From Rhabdophis nuchalis (taxonomy: Eukaryota; Chordata; Lepidosauria; Squamata; Natricidae), in the NCBI GenBank assembly GCA_039707465.1, contig CM077647.1, positions 116,438,610-116,502,609 on the forward strand: DNA of 64,000 nt. The letters are read 5' to 3'. A program made the translations under genes and the position numbers. Every line of letters starts with the position of its first letter. The stretch's first letter is position 1. The notes below the pieces were generated by a model. That model was not told the origin of the DNA. It ran no database searches and saw only the letters and a program-made list of their open reading frames with translations. Positions 13,401 to 23,559 of the stretch are shown here, in pieces.

Positions 13401-15256
13401 GGAACAAGTATATTAATTGGAATTTCTCAAGTGACCATGGAGATCCTATATGAGTGATGGCAAGGAAGAATAGAGGTTAACAGAAATAAGATACAGAGTC
13501 TCTGGCAGGGACTAATTCTTATCTGCAGGATCTAGGATAATCTTAACTCCAAATTTTCTCTTAGATGTTACTCCAAAAGAGTGATAAGAGGCTTTGTTAT
13601 TCTGACTTTCTCATCTAAACCTTCCCATGCTGGTCTCCAGTAAGACTTGAAAGACAATGCTATCAGATTTGGTACCAAGATCTGGATGACCATTAGATGG
13701 AAACAAGGACTCACCATTTGCTGCCATCTAGAAGTTATATGGAATTTTGCATTCTAGTCCTATTCAAGGGAAAGCTATTAACCAAAAGAGAGGTTAGCTT
13801 TAATCCCAGCCAAATTTAATCTTGTTTATGGCTAATCTTTCTCCCCAAATAGCTATTTATCACAAGGCTAACCTACAGTTTTAATTCTATGACGAATCCT
13901 GAAGAGAATTGGGAAATCAGGGTTTCTTTTGACATTTTCAACCTTCCAAGCCTACTTAAGGAAAAGGAATGACTTAATTAATTAAGTTGATATTTAAATT
14001 CATGAACTGAATTCCCCTCATGGAAAATAGCTGTTATGCAATTTGGTGATTAGTTCCTCTCCTCTCCCAAACAATATAATCTATCATTTCTTCTTTCGGA
14101 GAGGTTTTTGAGACTCTAGAAAGAGTGCAGACAAGAACATTAAGGATGATTAGGGGGCTGGAGGCTAAAACATATAAAGAATAGTTGCAGGAATTGGGTA
14201 TGCCTAGTTTGATGAAAAGAAGGACAAGAGAAGAATGACATGATAGCAGTGTTCCAGTATCTCAGGGGCTGCCCCAAAGAAGAGGGAGTCAAGCTATCTC
14301 CAAAGCACTTGAGGGCAGGACAAGAAGCTATGGGTGGAAACTAATCAAGGAAAGAAGCAACTTAGAACTGAGGAGAAATTTCCTGACAGAACAATTAATC
14401 AGTGGAACCACTTGCCTCCAGAGGTTATGAATGCTCCAACACTGGACATTTTAAAGAAGAAATTTGATAACTATTTGTCTGAACCCTTTCCAACTCTGTT
14501 ATTCTGGGTTGTGGAAGAAGGACCAGTCACATGAAATTTAATATTTATCCACCCTTTAACTTTCGCAAAGAGATCTTGAAATGGTATGATCTTATCTCTG
14601 CACTGTCCAAAAATTCAGCATTTAAAAAAAATTAAATTTGGTTGAAACTGCAATAATCTTCTTCTGGGTCAAGTCTGTAAAATACAGCATCTGGATCCTC
14701 AGGAATATGTTTCTCTTCCTTGCCCCAGACAGAAGTATCCATCCTATCACCCCCAAAACAATGATGCTGTACAGCTAACTTTTTTTTTTTACTTCTATAA
14801 CAAAATCTTTGGGCATCAGCAGCAGGAAATTCTTACAATGGAATGACCAATAGGCACTCTTGGGACATGGCACCCCTTGTATTTAACCACAACCCAACTT
14901 TCCCTCAGCAACACCTCTACTTGCCACATCCCCATGGCATTAACTGTGTACTGTTCCCAGTTTGCGACTCAGGCAGCTTTAACTGTACCAGTGTTAAGGG
15001 TAGGTCTTCTCTTTCCTATTGCCTTTAAGAATTTACCCTCCTCACTTCGGTGAGGAGTTAAGTGACTGGCAATGGCTCGCCAAAGAGGCAATAAAGACAT
15101 GATAAGATCGAAAGCAGTGTAAGCTATCCTGCCTTTCGTTTGCAGGGGGGGGGGGCATTCACGTCGTTGGTCAGCGGCTGGAGGGAAAAGAAGGAAGGGC
15201 ATCTTACCCAAGAAGAGCAGGGCGCCTCCGAGGCTCTGAGAGTTGCAACTAGCCAT
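7384..15256 (-). CDS. EREG: Epiregulin precursor (ErbB/EGF-receptor ligand), five-exon gene, coding span
   Basis: Joining 15256-15208, 11240-11154, 10105-9988, 8382-8233 and 7477-7384 gives 498 nt, a 165-residue type I membrane precursor; human epiregulin is 169. Visible parts are a hydrophobic signal peptide (about 1-26), a short propeptide with one sequon (N36-K-T), an EGF module C60-C95 with spacing C-x7-C-x4-C-x10-C-x-C-x8-C and the conserved GER before the last Cys, a juxtamembrane stalk, a transmembrane helix (about 111-133) and a Lys-rich cytoplasmic tail. The motifs STTVIP-like GTTVIP near the signal cleavage site and PLSNEY before the membrane segment match epiregulin rather than amphiregulin, epigen or betacellulin. 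Family knowledge: the ectodomain is shed by ADAM17-type proteases and activates EGFR/ErbB4. All four introns are GT-AG and the phases agree (1,1,2,2). Codon phase and conserved cysteines show no damage, so I infer a functional gene. Confidence 0.95.
8233..8382 (-). CDS. EREG: EREG exon 4: end of EGF domain, stalk and transmembrane helix
   Basis: 150 nt between acceptor TCCCTTAG and donor GTAAGC. It encodes cysteines 5 and 6 (residues 86 and 95) in the block NEGWIGERC, then a stalk with KPLSNEYLAFT, then the membrane helix rich in Phe, Leu and Ile. The same EGF-plus-transmembrane exon arrangement is known in other ErbB ligand genes. Confidence 0.94.
8770..9175 (+). mobile_element. L2 3' end fragment in EREG intron 3
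   Basis: RPIRSHREGLLRVPSAGQC and LKTYLFQQAGLA codons, 3'UTR with GCGCTGCCCTGGGTCC and an AAATA-rich tail. It lies antisense to EREG between exons 3 and 4. Confidence 0.9.
9176..9987. other. EREG intron sequence without recognised elements
   Basis: Unique AT-rich intron DNA. The same holds for 7478-8232, 8383-8769, 10106-11153, 11996-12846 and 13096-14100. Confidence 0.6.
9988..10105 (-). CDS. EREG: EREG exon 3: first part of the EGF domain
   Basis: 118 nt between acceptor TTCAAACAG and donor GTAAAA. It encodes the end of the propeptide (VVPITQVGREAE) and EGF cysteines 1-4 at residues 60, 68, 73 and 84. The intron falls inside the Arg codon between cysteines 4 and 5 (phase 2), where ErbB-ligand genes typically split the EGF module. 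Confidence 0.94.
11154..11240 (-). CDS. EREG: EREG exon 2: end of signal peptide and propeptide
   Basis: 87 nt, with an AG acceptor after a long poly-T tract and donor GTAAGT. It encodes WHLVQTTLGTTVIPLC onward to ENCVTTV. It carries the N-K-T glycosylation sequon and the TTVIP block shared with mammalian epiregulin. Phases are 1 in and 1 out. Confidence 0.93.
11677..11987. mobile_element. Palindromic hAT MITE, composite form, EREG intron 1
   Basis: CAGGGGTCTCCAACC...GGAGACCCCTG, flanked by the exact 8 bp GCCTAAGC (11669-11676, 11988-11995). It contains a complete palindrome (11677-11807), then a ~38 bp tandem repeat (GGCAGTTCTGTCCTTCATTG twice), then another right arm. Confidence 0.88.
12847..13095 (-). 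mobile_element. Sauria SINE, EREG intron 1
   Basis: Minus-strand copy with the tRNA-like head (GCAGTGGTTAGAGTGCAGTA region near 13080), the AAGGTTGACTCAG middle and the GGTATTTAAATCCAAGTCC 3' part. Full length, moderately diverged. Confidence 0.85.
14101..14510 (+). mobile_element. CR1 LINE 3' coding fragment in EREG intron 1
   Basis: It encodes a CR1-type C-terminus with TINQWNHLPPEVMNAPTL and frame damage upstream. It is antisense to EREG. Confidence 0.75.
15208..15256 (-). CDS. EREG: EREG exon 1 (coding part): start codon and signal peptide
   Basis: ATG lies at 15256-15254. The exon encodes 16 residues plus one base, starting MASCNSQSLGG and ending in the hydrophobic stretch ALLFL. The donor GTAAGA begins at 15207. 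This ATG is chosen because it directly precedes the hydrophobic signal sequence and lies about 110 bases downstream of a TATA box on the same strand. The codon split after base 1 (G|GA) is completed by exon 2. The 5'UTR is not resolved further and appears to be continuous with this exon. Confidence 0.9.
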
Positions 15257-15299
15257 TTGTCCACCGTCACAGAGCAGGCTGTCTTTGATGGCGGGCAGT

Positions 15300-15860
15300 T
15301 TTTTACGCGATGTAAAGGACTGCCGCCTGGTTTCTGTTGGCCGTCAAAGGAAAGCGCTGCCCTTCTGCTGCGCTCGGTGCGCGCCTTCTCATTTTATAGC
15401 CTTTGGATCCGGGGGCGGGCGGAGGCCGGGCTCAGTCAACCTTATGCAAAGCATTTGAATTTCCCCGCTGACGAAATCACGGCTAGAGGTGTCTTTCCAC
15501 AGAGTGGTGAAGGCGCTCCCTTCACCTGCTTCGCTGTAAAGGCAGAAAGGAAGTAGGGAGGGAGCGCGGCCCTCTCACATTCGACCGCGACGAAAAAGGC
15601 GTCCGCGGAACCTTCACAGCTTCTGTTGGGAAATAGGTGAATCTGGGCCTGATTCTGGTTTCCTGTTAAGCTGGATTCCAGTGGAATCTCCTCTCGAGGA
15701 AGCCTTTCCTTCAATGGTACGGTCCCAAGAGCTCCAGAGAAGGCATGGCTTGGCTCCAGGATGTCTGCGGGCGGAGTCTTGATAGGTAGAGCTGGACTAG
15801 GAAATGCAGGTGCAAGGGCAGGTGATTCCCCCCCCTCCCCCCCCCCCCGCGATCGCAGCT
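15300..15860 (-). promoter_or_regulatory. EREG: EREG promoter region, GC/CpG-rich
   Basis: Directly upstream of the signal-peptide exon the sequence becomes GC- and CpG-rich, with a GC box (GGGGGCGGG near 15410) and a minus-strand TATAAAAT at 15398-15391. Transcription would start near 15365, giving a 5'UTR of about 110 nt. A C-run near 15828-15850 is low complexity. A TATA plus GC-box architecture fits an inducible growth-factor promoter. Assignment is by position and motif only. Confidence 0.65.
15391..15398 (-). promoter_or_regulatory. TATA box of EREG
   Basis: TATAAAAT on the minus strand, about 135 bases upstream of the ATG in a CpG-rich setting, with GC boxes just farther upstream. Confidence 0.6.
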
Positions 15861-16289
15861 GCGGATCCACAGGTGGGGGAAGTAAGAGGGAGGAAGCGGA
15901 AGGGCTGGCTCCCATTTAAGGACTGGTTTGCTGTTTGCTTGCTTCAATTCCTGTTGTGATGAGGTTGGCAAATAAAGAAACAACAGCCAGATTAGATAAT
16001 CTGAATAGGTATAAATCGCAAGTGACGTGAGTCCTGTGAAAATGACCTTTCAGCTCTCAATTGAAACATCTGAATGTTGGCAACTCAATAGAGATGGCAG
16101 GAAAGGCCATTTAATGGTGAAATCCAAAATACTCGATTCTCCTGCATCGAATCCGGGTTTAGACACGTTTAAAGTAGATGACTCCCACTGAATTCCACTT
16201 TGAAGCTGGTGTTACATATAGTGCTAATCCAGGTTTCATGGAAGTCTAGATTTGGACATTATCAAGGTTTAGTCAATGGACTCTTTCTT
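15861..16289. other. Sequence upstream of the EREG promoter
   Basis: Non-repetitive. No gene seen. It may hold distal regulatory sites that cannot be read from one sequence. Confidence 0.5.
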
Positions 16290-16398
16290 CTCATTAAACT
16301 AGCCATTTGTCTGAAATGGTATAGGGTTTCCTGCCTAGGCAGGGAGTTGGACTAGATGACCCCAAGGTCCCTTCCAACTCTGCTATTGTATTGTATTG
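16290..16398 (+). mobile_element. CR1 LINE 3' tail
   Basis: GGAGTTGGACTAGATGACC and CCCTTCCAACTCTGCTATTG end in (TATTG)n, the 3' terminus of this CR1 family. Confidence 0.75.
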
Positions 16399-16915
16399 TA
16401 TAGAAAGTGCTTTTTCAGGATACAACTGGACTGTCTTGTGTGGTTTTTTTTTGTTTGAAGACGTTTGGCTTCTCATCCAAGAAGCTTCTTCAGCTCTGAC
16501 AGGATAGTGAGGAATGGAAGGATTTATATTCCTTGCAGACAGCTGGTCATTTGCATCCTTTTAGAGGGTCCTTGAAGCACTTATCTGTGTCCTCAGGGTC
16601 ACCTGAGTAGTGGTCCTGGCCTGGTTCTTGTAGTCTGCAATTTTTTTCTCTGGAAATCCATTCCTATTCCCACATCATTCAAGGAGTGTTCATCCCAAAT
16701 TGTGTAGGTAAAAAGCCAGTAGAAATTCTCATTCATTCAGGTCCTGATTGTCATGGTGCTTTTTCAGGGGGCAACTGGACTTTCTTTCTTTTTCTGTGAA
16801 GATGTTTCGCTTTCCATCCAAGAAGCTTCTGACAGGAGAGTGGAAAGTCCTGTTGCCTCCTGAAAAAGCACCTTTGGGACAACCATGACTTGGATGATTG
16901 AGAATCTCTACATAT
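16399..16915 (-). mobile_element. Possible Penelope-like element fragment with two hammerhead-like motifs
   Basis: Two related termini lie ~350 bp apart (GTGCTTTTTCAGG...CAACTGGAC at 16406 and 16759). Each is followed by an AAGACGTTTxGCTT...CCAAGAAGCTTC motif (16455-16490 and 16800-16835). On the minus strand the motif reads CTGAAGA, a GCTTCT/AGAAGC stem, then xAAAC, resembling a hammerhead core. Penelope-like elements are known to carry hammerheads in repeated terminal segments. No reverse transcriptase is kept here. Confidence 0.4.
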
Positions 16916-16919
16916 AATG

Positions 16920-17293
16920 CACATTAGAGATTGTCATTGATTTATGCCCAGAATTGAGCCCAAAATATCAAGATGGTTGTTAAGTGTGTTTTGTCCCATT
17001 TTCTGACCTTTCTTGCCACAGCTGTTAAGGGAATCACTGCCGCTGTTAGTAACACAGTTAAGTGAATCTGGCTTCCCCACTGACTTTCTTGTCAGAAGGT
17101 TGCAAAAAAATACTGCAACAGTCATAAATACATGCCAATTGCCAAGCATCTAAATTTCGATCGTGTGATGATCACAGGGATGCTTTAACAGTCCTAGGTG
17201 TGAAAAATATTCATAAGTCACATTTTTCAGTGCCATTGTATCTTTGAATTGATCACTGAAGGTATGGTAGTAACTTGAGGATTACCTATACAG
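16920..17293. mobile_element. DNA-transposon copy of the GTTAAGTGA/CTTACGACC type
   Basis: AT-rich sequence with TTGTTAAGTG-like words, CTTTCTTGCCACAGCTGTTA and CACTGACTTTCTTGTCAGAA, ending AACTTGAGGATTACCTATAC. This is typical of a common squamate non-autonomous family with ends ACAGGTxGTCCT/AGGACxACCTGT. Degraded. Confidence 0.55.
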
Positions 17294-17886
17294 TTTAGTA
17301 TTAAAGACCAATATACCTAGATATATTAACACTATCTCGTATTTATGATAATTACTTGGGATTAGGAAAGCAAAAGTCTCTCAATAATACCATTCTCCGT
17401 CTCTTCTTTTTTCAACTGCCTTGTTCAATGAATACCTTGCTACTTGAACTTCGTATTAGTTCTTCTAGGTTTCCTAAGAGCAGTTTTTGAATGATAGTTT
17501 AACTAAAATGAAGCCATTCACCTAAATAAAGTATCTTCATGAAAATTGTGGGGGTTTTTTTTTGCTTTATTTATTCAATAAAGGGGGGAAACAATAACAG
17601 GAAAATGGGAAAAAGGTAAACATTATATACTGTATGACGAAAACAAATTATGTAAAATATAAGGATTTATGCACTGATTATAGACAATGGATTAGATAAA
17701 TTTATAAGAGATTGGAAGTGATTTATGGATTTTCTCTGTATACAAATACAACAACTGATTGTTAACAGAGGGATTTGAAGATGAGTTTTATCTTTGAGAT
17801 TACCTGTTGATTGTTTAATGTGATGTACACAGATACAGACACACAGACACTGAACAGAGATTGGGTCATTTGATTACTAGGAATGC

Positions 17887-18275
17887 TAGGAAAGGTGGAA
17901 GGAAAGAGGATGACAGCTAGCAGCAAGCGGATATGTTCAGTAGTGATGAATGCACTGTTCGGTGCAGATCATTATGAAGAAAATCTGCAGCGATTTGTCC
18001 AGGCAGTGACCAATAGCCTACATTGGCTTAAAGCCTCTTCTTCCCCAGAAAACCTGATTGGCTACGAAGATCAAATTTGCCACAAAAACAAAAGCTTCAT
18101 TGACTGCAGGCTTTTTCTGAGTTTAATTCAAATTTTGTATTTCATCCGAGAGAAATTGGCCATCTCTGTCACCCAGGCCTAAGCAAAAAATTAGGCTATT
18201 CACATCATAATCTGAGGCTCTTTCCTGGGGGTTCCACCAGTAAATAATTGAAGAAAGAATACATTTAACTTATAA
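17887..18275 (+). repeat. Duplicated ~390 bp segment, copy 1 (uninterrupted)
   Basis: About 90% identical by eye to 23234-23526 plus 29103-29203. It contains an open frame of 99 codons (17883-18182) that includes NALFGAD and NLQRFVQAVTNSL. The frame is disrupted in copy 2, and the differences do not favour synonymous sites, so I treat it as non-coding repeat. Nearly perfect 25 bp direct repeats flank it (17856-17880, 18286-18310, one mismatch). The family is not recognised. Confidence 0.75.
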
Positions 18276-18570
18276 GACACCGGCCAGAGATTGGGTCATT
18301 TGATTGCTAGACAAATAGATTTTCACATCAGGGACAACTTTTTATGTAATATAGTATTTTCATCAAATATAATGTAGATAGGAAAGATTATAACTACATA
18401 TAGACTTGTTATGTGAGGTGAAGAGAATATGGTTCCTCAGATTTTTTATATATTTGTTAGAATTCAATCAATTTTTATATTCAGTGTTAATGTCAATGAT
18501 ATATTCAATATTTGTTCTTTTTTGGGGTACATTTTTTTTTTGTTTCTGTTGTTGGCATCAGATGGTTGTT

Positions 18571-20406
18571 GTTCTGTAAAGTAATTTTTATTAATTTTAC
18601 AATTTTATAAGGATAAGGGTATATAGAGTTAAAGTAGAAATATTTAGAGCTTTCATGTCAGAGATGGTGGTCATTTCCGATGTTACATATAAAAGAAAAT
18701 TTCAATAAACAGTAAAAAAGATTACATGCATATTGTATCTTGATTGCATGCATTCAATCATTTGTTTTGTTAACATCTAATACGGAATTACAGTTATATA
18801 AAAAAGAAAAAATCACTTTAATAATCAGAGTCTCTTACTTTAATTCTTTTCTTCCCTCCCGCCAGTGGGCAGAGCCACAGCGCCTCCCGCTCCGTCATCT
18901 TAGTCTACCAGGTTTAAGGGTTATTTTTTAAGAGAAGCTTCCGCCTCTGCCATTTATTTTAAATTTTATCCTATCCCCTCCCCGGAACAGCAACATTCCT
19001 TCAGGCATTAACCATTTTGAGCACCCCCCTTTTTTGCACAATTTTTTAAAGAGAAGAAATACTTCTCGGGTTTTCCCGGGGGTCTGCTGCCCCTCTCTCT
19101 GTGCTCCCAGGATCCCGTCCCTTGTTGGCCCTCTCATCAATTTTTTATCTATCTCTCTGGATGTATCATTTGTTCTGGCATATGTTAAAATTGTAAATTC
19201 TTTACTTTTTTTGGTACATTCTGCTAAAGTTATTTTTGTTAAATCTTTTAAGTTATCTGAGTCCTTTATGTCCATTATGAAACCTCAAAAAGCAAATTCT
19301 ATTTTCAAAATCAATTCCAGTCATATAACCAGCCCTGTCTGTAAACTTTTGTTGTTGTTCCCTTCTCTCTTCGTTCATCTTGTCCGTCCTGTCCTCCAAC
19401 CCATCAATTTTTTGTTTGTCATTTGTCATTGTTCTTTGTGTCTCCAACAATTCCAGTCTTGTGCTTGTCATATCTTTCCGAATCTGCTTTATTTCTTGCA
19501 TTATGCTTTGGAACATTCCCTGTATTTTTGTAGAAGCAGTGGTGGAGATGTTTTTCCCATTAGGAGGCTTTCTTGTTGTCATGATTTTTATTGTTAAAGA
19601 TGGCGACTGGTGGGTGAATAGTCTTGTGAGCTCCAAGGGAGGGGGAAATTCTTTTAAGTTCCAAACAGATGTTATATAAACTCCAGAGAGGCAATTGTAA
19701 GATCCAGTCCAAGAAAGAGGGGTACAATGGGAGAGACGCTGAGAGTCACTTGAGTTAACTGTAGATGTAAATTCCTTAAACTTGTAGTGTTGAAGAAATG
19801 TTCAAATTTCAAAATAAATTTTCCATTGTGAGCAAAGAAGCGCCATTTTTCCGCCACTTTGGCTTTGGTGAAGAAATAATAAAAACTCCTTTTAACCTTT
19901 AATGAGTGCCGGATACAAAGTTTCCAATTGTAATTCTATATATGGTAATACTTTCGCTTTCAGCTAATAGAAAGTCGGATGTTACTTTCTCTCTCTCCCC
20001 GCACCTGGGAAGCATTTTGAAATGCCGCTTTTTTTCGAGGGGGGATTTTCAGCAAATTCCCCCCTCTATTTTCCCTTTTCAAGGGTTGAAAGCATATAAA
20101 AGCACTTACAGTCTTCATTACACATCGATGTGATCCTCCAGCTCCGGCACTTCTGCCCTTACATCCTCCATGTTCTGGCATCTTCAGCGAAGGGGAAACT
20201 CCCCCCGCAAAAGTTCCCCAGCCCCTAGGGCGAAGCAGGAGCGCCCCCCCGACCGCTGTTGGGATGGGGGCCCTCTCCGCAAGCCGCCCGTGCAGAGGGG
20301 GGGATTTTAAACCTACCCCCCCGCACCCAAGGGCGCAGCTGAGGCAACACAGCGGCGGATGTGAAGATCCGCGTCCGTCCGCGTCCGAAGCCGGAAACGA
20401 TCTCCC
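18571..20406 (-). mobile_element. L1-derived element with 5'UTR and ORF1 but no ORF2 (HAL1-like)
   Basis: In minus orientation a CpG-rich 5'UTR (20406 to about 19600) precedes an ORF1-like region. This is followed by only ~360 bp, with AATAAA near the end. CAGATGGTTGTT occurs exactly at both borders (18559-18570 and 20407-20418), a plausible 12 bp target duplication. No reverse transcriptase sequence is present between the borders. This is the layout of half-L1 elements: complete at both ends, missing ORF2. A 3' poly-A tail is not obvious. Confidence 0.55.
18928..19582 (-). pseudogene. L1 ORF1p-like reading frame, frameshifted
   Basis: It starts at MTTRKPPNGKN (19582). It has a Gln/Lys/Glu-rich coiled-coil segment (LELLETQRTMTNDKQKIDGL), then ENRICFLRFHN at the start of the RRM-like domain, and, after a frame change near 19260, TYARTNDTSREID and WLMPEGMLLFRGG of the C-terminal domain. 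This order matches L1 ORF1 RNA-binding proteins. The single frameshift makes it non-functional. Confidence 0.65.
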
Positions 20407-20968
20407 AGATGGTTGTTAATTGGTTTCCTATTTTTTGTTTTGTGTTTTAGCTTTGGAAATAATAAAATGAACATGGATATAAGGATTTATGTTTGAATTT
20501 TTAACTGGTCTTTGAGTGTTTCTCAAATAATTGATTTACAAATATTGAATTGCCTGTTCAATAGCTGAGCTCTACTAAACATTTCAAGCTTTAATTCCTT
20601 ACCCATAAAATATGAGCTTCTGCTGAATGCTTTTTTCCCCAGGTCCAGTTTTAGATTTTAGTGAAATGTAATGAAAAAAGAGAGATCTAAGAGATTTAAA
20701 CTTGTACATGCAGGTTTATGAGGTATGAGAGCAGTGAATGATTGGCCTCTAGTCAGCAGCATATTTGAATGTTGCAAGCTGAGGAAATCTGATCTATCAC
20801 ATAACTCTATAAAGTTTGACAGTCTCCAGGGATTTCTTTTTTGTCTGTGCATGTATATGAACAATTTTAGAATATCTCAGCCAACTTTCCAAAGCGATTT
20901 GTTCATTGGCCTTCCAGGTAATTTATACTAGCAATTCTTACAGCTGAACTCAGGGTTAGTGTTTAGGC

Positions 20969-21440
20969 CAGGGGTGTCAAATTTGATTTCATTGAAGGCC
21001 GCATCAGGATTGTTGCATCAGGAGAGAGGGGGCATTGTGTGTGTGTGACCAGATTGGTTGTGGCCAGTTTGGCATCACTTGTGTCAGGGGCACCTGTGGT
21101 GGTCAAATGCTAAGGAGCTTGGGGAGCTTTGTCCGCACCCACCTCCCCTGGCCCTGTTTTCGCTTGCAGAGGGCTGCAGAAGGCTGCTATGGCTGAAAAT
21201 GGGGCCCAGTGGGGTTGCACACACCCTCCCCAAGCTCTGTTTTTGCTGACAGAGGGCTGCAGGAAACCATTGTGGCAGAAAGCGAGGTCCAGAGGGGTTG
21301 CATGTGACCCTCCTTAGCTCCATATTTGCTGGCAGAGACACTGTGAGCTGGTCCTTCACAGTTTCCAGGGAGGTCCCATGGGCCAAATCTAAGTATCCCA
21401 TAAGCCGGACCGACCTGCGGGCCTTGAGTTGGACACCCTG
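20969..21440. mobile_element. hAT-like MITE of the CAGGGGTGTCAAA type
   Basis: It starts CAGGGGTGTCAAATTTGA and ends TTGAGTTGGACACCCTG. Internally a ~60 bp GGGCTGCAGxAxxCxxxTG unit repeats about three times (21170-21340). Flanks are only partly similar. Confidence 0.65.
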
Positions 21441-22794
21441 GTCTAGGATTTGGTTTGACTAGATTTACAAGAGAGTTACAACTAGTCCTCAAGCTGTCAC
21501 CATGGTGGAGCCTGCCAATTAAGGTCATAAATCATGACACTAAATGGGGCCACTAACCTGATTTTACAACCTTTTTGGTGGTGATTGATAATTAACCATT
21601 GCAGTCATTAAGTCAACTTAAGGATCAGTTGGAGGAGAAAAAAACCCTACCTAATCCAGTTTTCCCCAAGAGGCTCTTAATCTTGGCAATGAACTGTAGA
21701 GCTCAAATATCTCAGGAGACTTTATAGCTGCTTTTAATTGTCATATGGACCAAAGCCTGATGCTTTAATTGAAAGAATAATTTTATGCTCTATGATTAGT
21801 CATAAAAATATAGTCAATCATTTCACAGAATGATATCACCAAGTTTGATTCCAGTTCTTAAATTAAGATAGTGGAAAGCATTTCTTTAATGCTTGTGCTA
21901 AATCAACTTGAGGAATCAATGATCTGAAAAGAGCCATTTGTGGAATGTCCTGTGTCAGGTGAAGGGAAACCCAGTTCCCTGGTAACCTTGCCAATAACCT
22001 TTTGTGGCATCTAGGATAACTTAAAAAGAATGTAGTGATTGCTGCCAGAATTGCACTGGCTAAGGTATGGTTAGAAGAACATTTCTTCTCTTTGTATCAA
22101 TGAAGCATCCCTACTCAAAAGAAGAAAGAAGTGCATTCCAAAGTGACAGGTAGGGTTAAATTACACCCACCCCATGCATTTACCTCTGAGAGAGCAAACC
22201 TTGGAAAGAATAAATAACCAACAACACTGGTGTTGTCTAAGAGGAGGAAATTGATAGAATTATAGAAGGCAGGCAGAAAAAAATTCCCTCTCCACAATTA
22301 CCACCCAAAATGAAAGCTATAGAATCAATCGATAGTGTCTTTGTGTGATTATTTATTGAGAATATTTCCCCCTTGTTTTTTTAAAAAAAACAACTTGAAA
22401 TTAATATAATAAATGTATAGAATAGAAAATTACTGAAGTGTGCATGCATATGTGTGTATAAAAGACACATGCGTGTGTGTGTGCGCGCGCGCACACAGAC
22501 CAACAAAATTATGTGTAAGAATCCGAATAAAGACCATTATCATGAAATTCAAATATAGGCATTGGCTTGCAGGCACGACTCTTGCGTCCAATGAAAAAGA
22601 AATTCTGTTCTCATATCCTTGAAAAAGTGGTTAAAATGTTCTACCAGATAAAACTTTGCACAATCATCCTGCATCACTCACAACTTTTGGAGAAGACTAA
22701 ATTTTAATGTCTTTCACTGCTAGTCTGCTTTTTTCATATTGTATTTTATTTCCATAAAAATACTTCATTAAGCAGAGAAAAATGTAAGAAAGGG
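21441..22794. other. No gene seen
   Basis: Unique AT-rich DNA with a short TG/CG low-complexity patch at 22440-22500. The stretches 17296-17855, 18311-18558 and 20419-20968 are likewise without recognised content. Confidence 0.55.
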
Positions 22795-22951
22795 TCTTAT
22801 TTTCTTTTGACCTCTGAAATAAGCATTTGGTCTTATTTTCGGGGAGGTCTTATTATTTTTGAGGTTCAGGAGGCGGTGAGCGTGGTCATCTCACAGCTGC
22901 TGCTGTGTTGCAATATTTTCAGGGAGGGCTTATTTTTGGGGAAACAGGGAA
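22795..22951. mobile_element. Short copy of the AAAATAAG-type DNA transposon
   Basis: It contains GTCTTATTTTCGGGGAGG and ends GGGCTTATTTTTGGGGAAAC, the same termini as 42564-43267. The left end is worn. Confidence 0.6.
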
Positions 22952-23559
22952 ATGTCTACTTTATTGATAGCAGCAGGGGTTTTCCCTCTGGAAACATGCA
23001 GAAAGAAGGATGGTCCTTACTACCTTGATGGTCTGAAGATCTTCATTAAAATCCTATCCTGGGCCCAACATACTGTAAATATTTGAGTTTTTGATTATAG
23101 CATAGATTTAGTCCTGAAAAGGTTGTGATTACTTTCTGACTTAAAAAAGCAGGATAGGAAGAATAATCTCTTAATATATAATTTTTAATGAAAGAATTTT
23201 TAAAAAGAATATAAGCCATACAAACCAATTCTTTAGGAAAGGTGGAAGGAAAGAGAGCACAACAGCTAGCAGCAAGTGGATATGTTCAGTTACAGTAGTG
23301 ATGAATGCACTGTTCGGTGCAGATCTTCATGAAGAAAATCTGCAGCGATTTGTCCAGGCAGTCACCAATAGCCTATATTGGTTTAAAGCCCCTTCCTCCC
23401 CAGAAAACTTGATTTACCACAAAAACAAAAGCTTCATTGACTGCAGGCTTTTCCTGAGTTTAATTCAAATTTTTACTTTATCTGAGAGAAATTGGCCATT
23501 TCTGTCACCCAGGCCTAAGCAAAATACAGTGGTACCTCGGTTCACGAACTTAATTCGTG

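Noticed and set aside
15140..15983. Open frames of 138 and 157 codons over the EREG promoter
   Set aside because: High GC lowers stop frequency. The region fits a promoter and shows no domains; the minus-strand signal peptide exon explains the only credible coding part.
17883..18182. 99-codon frame as a host gene
   Set aside because: The paralogous copy is broken, and substitutions between copies do not spare amino-acid-changing sites; kept as a repeat.
19034..19597. 187-codon plus-strand open frame, hydrophobic
   Set aside because: It is antisense to the L1 ORF1-like frame, whose coiled coil and RRM motifs are on the minus strand.
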